Positions 29,536 to 37,433 of a stretch of DNA of 64,000 nt are shown piece after piece; within the stretch, counting starts at the first letter, position 1, and every line of letters begins with the position of its first letter. The position numbers were made by a program, and so were the translations under genes. Under the pieces are notes generated by a model. It did not search any database and had not been told where the DNA came from. It saw only the letters and a list, made by a program, of their open reading frames with translations. Source of the stretch: Bacillota bacterium (GTDB lineage Bacteria > Bacillota > Clostridia > Saccharofermentanales > DTU023). The stretch covers positions 1 through 64,000 of the forward strand of contig JAEWER010000037.1 in NCBI GenBank assembly GCA_023389255.1. The letters run 5' to 3'.

Positions 29536-30015
29536 CTACGCCTCTCTCTCTTTCAATACAACCTCGATGTTAGCGGTACGCTTCAAGATCGGCGAAGCAC
29601 TACCTTTACCACGAGGAATGTAACGTTTCATATGAGGACCTTTACCGACGCTTACTTCTGCAACATACAGATTGTCACGGTTCAGGTTGTTGTTGTTCAC
29701 GGCGTTAGCAGCTGCAGATCTGACCAATTTGAGCAAAATGGGACAGGCTGCCTTGGGCACATAACGCAGAATCGCTTCTGCTTCACGCAGGTCTTTACCA
29801 ATAATAATGTCACGCACGATGCTGACCTTGGAAGGGCTGATACGAACGCGCGAGATCGAAGCTACACCACGATCTTTACCAATGCCCAGAACTTTACGCT
29901 CTTTTTTACTCAGCATCGGTTTTTTGGCTGACTTGCGGGTGGTCGCATAGAAATCGGCGACCAATTGTTCGCGGTTGTCAAGCAACTCTTGCTTGCTCAT
30001 AACCTTCTTTTCCAC
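29536..30015 (-). CDS. rplV: Ribosomal protein L22 (uL22) with N-terminal extension
   Basis: The L22 core runs from about residue 52 ([20 protein letters not shown]) through [15 protein letters not shown] to [20 protein letters not shown]. The protein is 159 residues, against about 110 to 115 normally. The extra 50 residues at the N-terminus are Lys/Glu-rich ([14 protein letters not shown]...). The extension looks real because the GTG at 30015 has a perfect AAGGAGG six bases upstream, while the first internal Met (residue 6) has none and the core itself has no start nearby. Confidence 0.95.
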   Translation of the reverse strand: MEKKVMSKQELLDNREQLVADFYATTRKSAKKPMLSKKERKVLGIGKDRGVASISRVRISPSKVSIVRDIIIGKDLREAEAILRYVPKAACPILLKLVRSAAANAVNNNNLNRDNLYVAEVSVGKGPHMKRYIPRGKGSASPILKRTANIEVVLKEREA

Positions 30016-30029
30016 AATCGTCCTCCTTC

Positions 30030-30311
30030 TTAACGACGACCAGCTGATTTCTCAGAACCAGCGTGACCACGGAATGTTCTGGTAGGTGCAAACTCACCTA
30101 ACTTATGACCAACCATCTCTTCAGTGATGTACACAGGAACATGCTTACGACCATCGTGTACGGCAATGGTATGACCTACCATCTCAGGGAAGATGGTTGA
30201 AGAACGTGACCAAGTTCTGATAACTTTGCGCTCGTTCTTCTCGTTCATCTCATTGATACGACGCATCAGAGCGGCTTCGACAAAATAACCTTTCTTAATT
30301 GAACGACTCAT
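30030..30311 (-). CDS. rpsS: Ribosomal protein S19 (uS19)
   Basis: A 93-residue protein of the 30S head. [40 protein letters not shown] and [20 protein letters not shown] match the family closely. It lies between rplB and rplV. Confidence 0.98.
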   Translation of the reverse strand: MSRSIKKGYFVEAALMRRINEMNEKNERKVIRTWSRSSTIFPEMVGHTIAVHDGRKHVPVYITEEMVGHKLGEFAPTRTFRGHAGSEKSAGRR

Positions 30312-30323
30312 TAGCTAGCCTCC

Positions 30324-31154
30324 CTATTTCTTACGTCTTCTGACAATGTATTGGTCAGACTTCTTATTCTTCTTACGGGTTTTCTTACCCAGAGTGGGTT
30401 TACCCCAAGGAGTAAGAGGACCGGGCATACCGATGGGCGATTTACCCTCACCACCACCGTGGGGGTGATCACAGGGATTCATAACCACACCACGCACTTT
30501 AGGTCTTCTACCTAAGTGACGGCTACGACCAGCCTTACCGATAGAAATGTTTTCGTGTTCAGCATTGCCTACAGCACCGATGGTTGCTTTGCAGTCTAAG
30601 GTGACTAAGCGATATTCGCCAGAAGGTAAACGCAGTTGTGCAAAACGACCTTCTTTAGCCATCAACTGAGCACTTGCACCAGCTGTTCTAACCATCTGAG
30701 CACCCTTGCCAGGCTTTAATTCGATGTTGTGAACTAAGGTACCAACAGGGATGTCTTTCAGCTGTTTGCAGTTACCTACTTTGATATCTGCATCTTGACC
30801 GCTGACAACTTGCATACCAACTGTCAAACCCTCAGGAGCTAAGATATAGGACTTAGCACCATCAACATAGTGCAACAGTGCGATACGAGCTGAACGATTG
30901 GGATCGTATTCTAAAGCGGCAACATTTGCTACGATGCCATCTTTGTTTCTTTTCCAATCGATAATGCGGTAATGCTTACGGTTACCACCACCGCGTCTAC
31001 GTACGGTGATACGACCATAATTGTTACGACCCGAATATTTCTTCTTGCTACCGAGCAGAGCTTTCTCAGGCTTTTTGTTGGTCAGCTCTGAAAAATCAGC
31101 TACGGTCATCTGCCGTCTAGCAGGTGAAGTCGGGCGGAAGCTTTTTACTGCCAT
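30324..31154 (-). CDS. rplB: Ribosomal protein L2 (uL2)
   Basis: A 276-residue primary 23S rRNA-binding protein needed for peptidyl transfer. [59 protein letters not shown] and [19 protein letters not shown] are canonical, including the essential histidine in the DHPHGGG loop. It lies between rplW and rpsS. Confidence 0.99.
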   Translation of the reverse strand: MAVKSFRPTSPARRQMTVADFSELTNKKPEKALLGSKKKYSGRNNYGRITVRRRGGGNRKHYRIIDWKRNKDGIVANVAALEYDPNRSARIALLHYVDGAKSYILAPEGLTVGMQVVSGQDADIKVGNCKQLKDIPVGTLVHNIELKPGKGAQMVRTAGASAQLMAKEGRFAQLRLPSGEYRLVTLDCKATIGAVGNAEHENISIGKAGRSRHLGRRPKVRGVVMNPCDHPHGGGEGKSPIGMPGPLTPWGKPTLGKKTRKKNKKSDQYIVRRRKK

Positions 31155-31176
31155 AAATTCACTCCTTCTCTACGGC

Positions 31177-31530
31177 TTATTGACCAAAACCGAACTCTTC
31201 GATAGTGGTCTTATACTTACGATCGCCTTTGACTTGAGCGCCACCCTTGCCGGTGTAGACACTTGCCTTAGGAGCTTGATCGATAGTTACAACTGCCTTT
31301 TTCCAGGATGCTGTTCTACCCGAGGTATAACCTTGGCGCTTCAGCTTGCCACGGACATTGACAGTGTTTACTTTAACTACTTTTACTTCGAACAGCTGCT
31401 CGATTGCCTGACGAATCTCAGTCTTAGTAGCGTGTTTGGCAACTGCAAAAGTGTACTTACCCTCAGCAGAAGCCATGGTGCTACGTTCAGTGATTACAGG
31501 GCGCAGGATAATATCGTGTGCACTCTTCAT
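31177..31530 (-). CDS. rplW: Ribosomal protein L23 (uL23)
   Basis: A 117-residue tunnel-exit protein that binds trigger factor and SRP. AHDIILRPVITERSTMASAE, KYTFAVAKHATKTEIRQAIE and VKVVKVNTVNVRGKLKRQGY are typical. It is slightly longer than the usual about 95 to 100. Its ATG overlaps the rplD stop as TAATG. Confidence 0.97.
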   Translation of the reverse strand: MKSAHDIILRPVITERSTMASAEGKYTFAVAKHATKTEIRQAIEQLFEVKVVKVNTVNVRGKLKRQGYTSGRTASWKKAVVTIDQAPKASVYTGKGGAQVKGDRKYKTTIEEFGFGQ

Positions 31531-32153
31531 TAGATATACACCTCCTGAACTTTCTCAATCGCTTGCTGGGTGAACAGCACGTTATCGTGCTTGAGCAGAT
31601 CGTAAACATTCAGAGTACCGACTAAAGTGACGGTGACACCAGGAATGTTGCGACTGGAGAGTTGAACATTCTTATCATTCTCAGGTAATACAACCAGAGT
31701 TGAACCAGCTAACTCTAAAGCACCAAATAAGTTGACCATTTGCTTGGTTTTAATTTCTGACAGAGTCAGATTATCTAAAACTTTCATGCATTGATCTTGG
31801 TAGGTAGCAGCTAAAGCAGATTTCAGAGCTAAGCGACGCATCTTCTTGGGCAATCTGTAGCTGTAGTCACGAGGTACTGGACCAAAGATGATACCACCAC
31901 CGACGTGTTGAGCTGAACGGATTGAACCTTGACGAGCTCTACCAGTTCCCTTTTGACGATAGGGTTTTCTACCACCACCGCTAACTTCGCTTCTACCCTT
32001 TACTTTGCTGGTACCTTGACGACGGTTAGCCAATAGGTTAACAACAGCGCGGTGTAAAACATCTTGGTTAGGAGTAATACCGAAGATCTCATCATTAAGT
32101 TCGAGATTACCAGTAACCTTGCCTTCCATATTGTATAAATCAATCTTAGCCAT
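31530..32153 (-). CDS. rplD: Ribosomal protein L4 (uL4)
   Basis: A 207-residue protein whose loop lines the exit tunnel (GRSEVSGGGRKPYRQKGTGR, ARQGSIRSAQHVGGG). The globular part with RNIPGVTVTLVGTLNVYDLL follows. In some bacteria L4 represses its own S10 operon through the leader. The attenuator at 33220-33268 makes such control possible here, but the ligand is not known. Confidence 0.98.
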   Translation of the reverse strand: MAKIDLYNMEGKVTGNLELNDEIFGITPNQDVLHRAVVNLLANRRQGTSKVKGRSEVSGGGRKPYRQKGTGRARQGSIRSAQHVGGGIIFGPVPRDYSYRLPKKMRRLALKSALAATYQDQCMKVLDNLTLSEIKTKQMVNLFGALELAGSTLVVLPENDKNVQLSSRNIPGVTVTLVGTLNVYDLLKHDNVLFTQQAIEKVQEVYI

Positions 32154-32172
32154 TTAAGGTTCCTCCTCTCGC

Positions 32173-32793
32173 TTAATGTGATTTAACCGCAGTACGGATT
32201 TCAACTAAACCACCCTTAGGTCCAGGGATAGCGCCCTTGACAACTAGGATGTTGCGCTCGCCATCGACTTTGACAACACGCAGATTTTGTACAGTTACAC
32301 GTTCATGACCCATGTGACCAGGCATTTTCTTACCTTTGATAACACGTGAAGGTGTAGCTGATGAACCCATTGAACCAGCAGCTCTATGATACTTAGAACC
32401 GTGAGTCACAGGTCCACGGCTGAAGTTATGACGCTTGATGGCGCCAGCGTAACCTTTACCTTTTGATGTGCCGATTACATCAACTACATCATCAACATTG
32501 AACATTTCATCAACTTTCAGTTTTTGACCGACTTCATACTCTTGATCGGGCTCAAACTCGCGCAGAACACGCATAGGTTCGCTTTCAGCCTTCGCAAACT
32601 GACCTTTGTGAGGTTTGTTTGCTTTCTTGTACTCTTCGTAACCAACCTTAACAGCCTTGTAGCCATCGACTTCTTCAGTCTTGTTTTGCACTACAACGAT
32701 AGGACCGCAATCGATGACGGTTACGGGGGTGCAAATGCCAGCCTCATCAAACAACTGAGTCATACCGGCTTTTCTACCCAACATGAATTTCAT
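32173..32793 (-). CDS. rplC: Ribosomal protein L3 (uL3)
   Basis: A 206-residue early-assembly protein. MKFMLGRKAGMTQLFDEAGI, GKGYAGAIKRHNFSRGPVTH, GSMGSSATPSRVIKGKKMPG and the final KGAIPGPKGGLVEIRTAVKS are diagnostic. It lies between rpsJ and rplD. Confidence 0.98.
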   Translation of the reverse strand: MKFMLGRKAGMTQLFDEAGICTPVTVIDCGPIVVVQNKTEEVDGYKAVKVGYEEYKKANKPHKGQFAKAESEPMRVLREFEPDQEYEVGQKLKVDEMFNVDDVVDVIGTSKGKGYAGAIKRHNFSRGPVTHGSKYHRAAGSMGSSATPSRVIKGKKMPGHMGHERVTVQNLRVVKVDGERNILVVKGAIPGPKGGLVEIRTAVKSH

Positions 32794-32849
32794 TTGAGTT
32801 TTCCTCCTTGGTTATTGGTTCGTCTATGCGAACATTGACCACAACTGTC

Positions 32850-33161
32850 TTACACTTTGATCTCGATGTTGACACCAGCAGGCATCTCTAAGCCCATCAA
32901 TGCACTCAGGGTTTGTTGACTGGGTGACAAGATGTCGATCAAGCGCTTATGGGTACGAGCCTCAAATTGCTCACGAGAATCTTTGTGTTTGTGAGGAGAA
33001 CGTAAAATAGTTACGATCTCTTTCTCGGTGGGCAGGGGGATCGGTCCCGAAACACTTGCGCCAGTCTTGATAGCGGTCTCAACGATACGTGAGGCGCTCT
33101 CATCTAGTACATTGTGATCGAATGCCTTTAGGCGAATACGGATCATTCTGTTAACAGCCAT
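32850..33161 (-). CDS. rpsJ: Ribosomal protein S10 (uS10)
   Basis: First gene of the operon, 103 residues; S10 also acts as NusE in antitermination. [40 protein letters not shown] and [17 protein letters not shown] are consensus. The start is set at the ATG at 33161 (MAVNRM...), which has GGAGG five bases before it, rather than at an ATG 12 bases upstream that contains the ribosome binding site. A long structured leader precedes it. Confidence 0.97.
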   Translation of the reverse strand: MAVNRMIRIRLKAFDHNVLDESASRIVETAIKTGASVSGPIPLPTEKEIVTILRSPHKHKDSREQFEARTHKRLIDILSPSQQTLSALMGLEMPAGVNIEIKV

Positions 33162-33430
33162 TGTTACCTCCATTGCTGCTAGATCTGCAACTCATCCGGG
33201 CGTTTGCTTTTTGTCTATTTAAAAACCCAGCAACTCGTCAAAGCGCTGGGTACTATCTCCCGGCTTTGCTGCGCTCTATGCGTTCAGATCTTGTTGAACT
33301 AATTCCCTCCGAGTTACCCGCTTCCTTTGCAGCAAGTAGGCGGCAATCTCGAATTCGTGTTGTGAACATCACAAAACGGCCTTGTTTCAGACCTTTTGCG
33401 TCTTTGCGTAGCACGCATACGAACACAACT
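33162..33430 (-). promoter_or_regulatory. S10-operon leader with candidate attenuator
   Basis: About 270 nucleotides of untranslated RNA separate the promoter from rpsJ. Near its end the minus strand can form a terminator hairpin, ACCCAGC/GCTGGGT (33225-33231 with 33245-33251) followed by five T. Alternatively CAAAGC (33268-33263) can pair with GCTTTG (33244-33239), and GGG with CCC, which uses up the 5' arm of the terminator. This is the classic layout of a transcription attenuator. The upstream 150 nucleotides hold more complementary segments (for example GTTCA/TGAAC). The signal that switches it is unknown; it does not match L4/S10, T-box or other leaders that I can recognise. Confidence 0.6.
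33220..33251 (-). terminator. Terminator hairpin inside the S10 leader
   Basis: Seven-bp stem ACCCAGC/GCTGGGT with a 13-base loop and TTTTT immediately after, read on the minus strand, about 60 bases before the rpsJ start. It would stop transcription of the whole ribosomal operon unless it is prevented. Confidence 0.65.
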
Positions 33431-33436
33431 TGAAAA

Positions 33437-33465
33437 AGTATACTCTAAAAGCAAGAGCTATGCAA
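33437..33465 (-). promoter_or_regulatory. Sigma-A promoter of the S10-spc operon
   Basis: TTGCAT (33465-33460) and TATACT (33442-33437) are separated by exactly 17 bases on the minus strand, close to consensus. Transcription should begin near 33430. It lies between the end of the RsmC-like gene and the operon leader. Confidence 0.8.
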
Positions 33466-33518
33466 GCCTTTTTCTACCAAATTCAGGATATTTTCAGCAA
33501 TGAATTTAGTTGTATTAA

Positions 33519-34184
33519 TTACTCTGATTTTATTACTTGCAAGACACGATACCCTGCAGATTTATCTATTACAACACACTCGCCCGCAAGATTTTTCAAA
33601 TATTGTTGCAGTGACTTAGCTCCCTGTTTGTTTTGTACCACTACCCACAATTCTCCATCCAGAGCCAATGCCTCGTAACTTTCTTTTAGTAAGCGATTAA
33701 CCGTAGCCTTACCCGCCCTGAATGGTGGATTAGTTGCAATTAAGTGATAGGGAGCATACTCATGTGGTACGCCATCAACAGCTAGCACTTGATGGGGCAG
33801 ATTTAGATTACGCAAATTATTTTTGGCTAGTTGAACAGCACGTTCGTTTATATCGCTAGCAAACAGTTCCCAGTTAGGCGTATCTTCATTTTGGCTTTGT
33901 TGCAGAATCTGAGATAGTACTAGACTCACAACTCCGTTGCCGCAACCGAGATCCAGCACCTTGCATACGTCTACTCCACGAGTTTGTAACAAGGGCAATA
34001 AATCATTTTTGTTTTTCAAGTAAGTGCCCAAAGCTTTGAGCATCAACTCGGTGCCATAATCTAGGCGATCACGACAGAAAGTGCCACTGTCAGTGAGTAA
34101 ACTAAATTCATATCCAAGCAGAGCAAAGCGGATTTGCTTATACTCATGTGGCAAATCCGCTCTACTGTGAAAATAATGATCCAT
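33519..34184 (-). CDS. RsmC-like class I SAM-dependent methyltransferase
   Basis: The 221-residue protein has the SAM-binding motif VLDLGCGNGVVSLVL and the catalytic NPPF motif typical of N2-guanine RNA methyltransferases of the RsmC/RlmG group. MDHYFHSRADLPHEYKQIRF near the start and DSGTFCRDRLDYGTELML before the SAM site also fit that family. The likely target is 16S rRNA, but the exact site is inferred. The start is put at the ATG at 34184. A longer frame from a TTG at 34238 would overlap ileS and add no conserved residues. It follows ileS by 31 bases and is probably co-transcribed. Confidence 0.82.
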   Translation of the reverse strand: MDHYFHSRADLPHEYKQIRFALLGYEFSLLTDSGTFCRDRLDYGTELMLKALGTYLKNKNDLLPLLQTRGVDVCKVLDLGCGNGVVSLVLSQILQQSQNEDTPNWELFASDINERAVQLAKNNLRNLNLPHQVLAVDGVPHEYAPYHLIATNPPFRAGKATVNRLLKESYEALALDGELWVVVQNKQGAKSLQQYLKNLAGECVVIDKSAGYRVLQVIKSE

Positions 34185-34215
34185 GCTTCTATCTATATCT
34201 TCAGGTAATCTTCTA

Positions 34216-37200
34216 TTAGCGCACAACTTCAACGGCAATTTTTAGCTCTTGCTCGTTAATTTTAATCAGTTGTGCTTTAGCGCTTTCAGCATTTACTAGC
34301 TCGTCTGCTAATACTTCAGCTTTAATCTGTTCTGCGTGTTGCTTGATGATAGTTTCTAACTCACCAGCGGTTTGGTAGCTGATCTTAATGTGATCTGTTA
34401 CCTCAAAACCACTATCTTTACGCAAATTCTGAATTTTCGATACCAACTCTCGCACCTGACCTTCTGCAATCAATTCAGGCGTTAAGTTAGTATCTAAAGC
34501 TACTACCATGCCTTTATCTTCAGCACTGGCTAGACCGTCAGCTTTAACACTTTCAACCAACAACTCTTCGGCAGTCAGTTTTTCTTCTGTACCATCAACT
34601 ACAACAGTTAAGTAACCAGTCTCTTTTAATTCGCGCATCTTAGCTTGTCCATCTAGACCAGCCAAAGCCTGCTGCAATGCGGGTAGACGTTTGCCAAATT
34701 TACGACCTAGCAGTTTGAGTTGAGGTTTGAAACGATAGTCTTGCAGACTTGTACCATCGTTAGCTACCACGAATTCTTTGACATTTAGTTCATCTAAAAC
34801 TAACTCAATATATTCAGGGCTTAGGGTTCTCTCTCCCACGTAAAACAATTTAGCTAAAGGTTGACGTGTTTTTCTACCTGAATTGGCGCGAGCCGCTCTG
34901 CCTAAAGTGACAATATCAAGCACTAATGACATCTGCTCTTCCAGCTCTTGATCAACCATGCTTTCATCTGCACTTGGGTAATCAGCTAAATGCACACTGA
35001 TGGGAGCATCAGGCTCATTGATACGCACTAGGTTCTGATAGATATCCTCAGTTATAAACGGCGTAAACGGAGCTGCTAACAGTAACACATTCTTTAACAC
35101 TGTATAGAGTGTTAAGTAGGCATTGATCTTATCTTGTTCCATGCCGTTAGCCCAGTAACGCTCACGTCCACGACGCACATACCAGTTGGATACCTCTTCG
35201 ATAAAATCTTGCAGAGTTTTAGCGGCATTGGTGATGTCGTAGTTTTGCAGATAGGTATCCACTTGCTTAATCGTAGAATTCATTCGGCTTAAAACCCAAC
35301 GATCTAAAACTGACAAAGATGCCTTATCTAGTTGATAATCACAGGCTCTAAATTCATCGATATCGGCATATAGTACGAAAAAAGCATACGTATTTTTCAG
35401 GGTGCTCAAGAATTTGCGTTTGCCCTCATTAACCGCTGCAATCGAGAAGCGAGCAGGTAGCCACGGTTGACTGTTAGTGTAGAAATACCAGCGTACAGCA
35501 TCTGCACCCTCGCTATCTAAAACATCCCAAGGATTGACTACGTTGCCCTTGTGCTTAGACATTTTGATGCCGTCTTCGTCTAATACCAAGCCCAGAACCA
35601 AACAATTTTCAAAGCTGGTGTTGTCAAAGAGCAAGGTAGCGATAGCTAATTGGGTGTAGAACCAACCACGTGTTTGGTCCATACCCTCTGAGATAAACTG
35701 AGCCGGGAAATGACGTTCAAATTTATCTTTGTTCTCAAACGGATAATGCCATTGAGCAAAAGGCATTGAACCTGAATCAAACCAGCAGTCGATAACCTCT
35801 GGCACACGTTGCATATGTTTACCGCACTTAGGACATCTGACTTTCACTTCGTCGATGTACGGTTTATGTAATTCAATATTTTCAGGACAATCATCTGCCA
35901 TCTCACGCAATTCTGCTATTGAACCGATGCAATGTTCATGGCCACATTCACATTGCCAGATCGGCAATGGTGTACCCCAGTAGCGTTCACGTGACAGACC
36001 CCAATCCACTACATTCTCAATAAAATTACCGAAACGACCAGTACCGATTGTGGCAGGTAACCAATTGATCTTTTTATTATTGGCTACCAAACGATCCTTA
36101 ACCTTAGTCATCTCAATAAACCAGGAATGACGTGCGTAGTAAATTAGCGGAGTATCACAACGCCAACAGAACGGATAGCTATGCTCATAAGCTTTTTCTT
36201 TCAGCAATAAACCTTTGTGTTGTAACTCATGAATAATGATGGGATCTGCTTCTTTACAGAAGACACCAGGAGCACATTTTACTTCTTGCGGCAAGGTACC
36301 ATCAGCTTGAACTAGTTGCACAAAGGGCAAATTGTAATTACGACCGATACGACCATCGTCTTCACCAAACGCAGGTGCAATATGAACAATACCTGTACCA
36401 TCAGTCAAGGTTACATATTCATCACAGGTGATAAAGAAAGCTTGTTTTTTGCTCTTATTAACTGTTTCTAATGCATAATCAAAAAGTGGCTCATACGCTC
36501 TATGCTCTAAATCTTTACCCTTGCAAACCTCTAAGATAGCTACATCTTCACCAAACACTTCTTCTACTAAAGCTTTGGCTAGGTAGTAGCGATCTTCTCC
36601 CACTTGTACCAGTGCATAGTCTTCATTGGGATTAACACACAGAGCCACATTAGAAGGCAAAGTCCAGGGCGTAGTTGTCCAAGCAGCAAAATAGGTGTTC
36701 GCTTGACTCGGATCACGGAAACGCACGTAAATTGAAGTTTCCTTAACATCCTTATATCCCTGCGCTACTTCATGGCTGGACAAAGCAGTACCACAGCGTG
36801 GACAGTACGGCAGAATTTTATGACCTTGGTAGAGCAAACCTTTTTCCCAAATCTGTTTCAGTGCCCACCATTCAGATTCTATATATTCGTTATCGTAAGT
36901 GACGTAGGGATGCTCCGTGTCCACCCAAAAGCCGACACGCTCTGACATCTCTTCCCACTCTTTTTTGTACTTCCAGACGCTTTGTTTACATTCAGAGATA
37001 AAGGGTTCGATACCGTAATTCTCGATTTGATCTTTACCGTTAATGCCCAGTAATTTTTCTACTTCCAATTCAACCGGCAAACCGTGCGTATCCCAGCCTG
37101 CTTTACGCAAAACATCGTAACCTTTCATGCTACGGTAGCGCGGAATAATATCTTTGATTACACGAGTTAAAATATGACCGATATGAGGTTTGCCATTCGC

Positions 37201-37347
37201 TGTGGGCGGACCATCATAAAAAGTGTATGGTTCTTTACCTGCACGCTGAGCAACTGATTTTTCAAACACTTGTTGCTCACGCCAAAAATCTAAAACCGCT
37301 AGTTCTCGCTCTCTTAAATCTAGAGAATTATCTACTTTTTTATACAT
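34216..37347 (-). CDS. ileS: Isoleucyl-tRNA synthetase, type 2-like
   Basis: A 1043-residue class I synthetase. It has DGPPTANGKPHIGHIL with HIGH at 55-58, an editing domain, and the KMSKH loop near residue 595 in DGIKMSKHKGNVVNPW. The HIGH region, GWDTHGLPVELEVEKLLGI and the cysteine pairs CPRCG and CPKCG fit the eukaryote-like type 2 enzymes. The C-terminus lacks the zinc finger that ends type 1 bacterial IleRS. Type 2 enzymes are often insensitive to mupirocin; that is family knowledge and not tested here. GAGAGG precedes the ATG. There is no T-box in the short upstream gap. Confidence 0.95.
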   Translation of the reverse strand: MYKKVDNSLDLRERELAVLDFWREQQVFEKSVAQRAGKEPYTFYDGPPTANGKPHIGHILTRVIKDIIPRYRSMKGYDVLRKAGWDTHGLPVELEVEKLLGINGKDQIENYGIEPFISECKQSVWKYKKEWEEMSERVGFWVDTEHPYVTYDNEYIESEWWALKQIWEKGLLYQGHKILPYCPRCGTALSSHEVAQGYKDVKETSIYVRFRDPSQANTYFAAWTTTPWTLPSNVALCVNPNEDYALVQVGEDRYYLAKALVEEVFGEDVAILEVCKGKDLEHRAYEPLFDYALETVNKSKKQAFFITCDEYVTLTDGTGIVHIAPAFGEDDGRIGRNYNLPFVQLVQADGTLPQEVKCAPGVFCKEADPIIIHELQHKGLLLKEKAYEHSYPFCWRCDTPLIYYARHSWFIEMTKVKDRLVANNKKINWLPATIGTGRFGNFIENVVDWGLSRERYWGTPLPIWQCECGHEHCIGSIAELREMADDCPENIELHKPYIDEVKVRCPKCGKHMQRVPEVIDCWFDSGSMPFAQWHYPFENKDKFERHFPAQFISEGMDQTRGWFYTQLAIATLLFDNTSFENCLVLGLVLDEDGIKMSKHKGNVVNPWDVLDSEGADAVRWYFYTNSQPWLPARFSIAAVNEGKRKFLSTLKNTYAFFVLYADIDEFRACDYQLDKASLSVLDRWVLSRMNSTIKQVDTYLQNYDITNAAKTLQDFIEEVSNWYVRRGRERYWANGMEQDKINAYLTLYTVLKNVLLLAAPFTPFITEDIYQNLVRINEPDAPISVHLADYPSADESMVDQELEEQMSLVLDIVTLGRAARANSGRKTRQPLAKLFYVGERTLSPEYIELVLDELNVKEFVVANDGTSLQDYRFKPQLKLLGRKFGKRLPALQQALAGLDGQAKMRELKETGYLTVVVDGTEEKLTAEELLVESVKADGLASAEDKGMVVALDTNLTPELIAEGQVRELVSKIQNLRKDSGFEVTDHIKISYQTAGELETIIKQHAEQIKAEVLADELVNAESAKAQLIKINEQELKIAVEVVR

Positions 37348-37365
37348 CGTCTATCCTCTCGTGTA

Positions 37366-37389
37366 GAAAAAAAGCGCATTACTGCGCTT
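37366..37389 (-). terminator. Terminator between the acyl-CoA synthetase gene and ileS
   Basis: The stem AAGCGC/GCGCTT with a six-base loop is followed by seven to eight T on the minus strand. It lies 45 bases after the acyl-CoA synthetase gene and separates it from ileS. Confidence 0.75.
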
Positions 37390-37433
37390 GAAAATCAAAA
37401 CTCTTTTCAGTATATGGTCGTAAATATATAGTG

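Noticed and set aside
33313..33418. A 34-codon reading frame (ATG at 33418, minus strand) in the S10 leader, possible leader peptide
   Set aside because: It has no ribosome binding site and lies only about 12 bases from the predicted transcript start. Its composition is not telling, and the hairpins downstream do not depend on it.
37348..37433. T-box leader before ileS
   Set aside because: The gap is only 86 bases and holds a simple terminator for the upstream gene; the T-box AGGGTGG-type element is missing.
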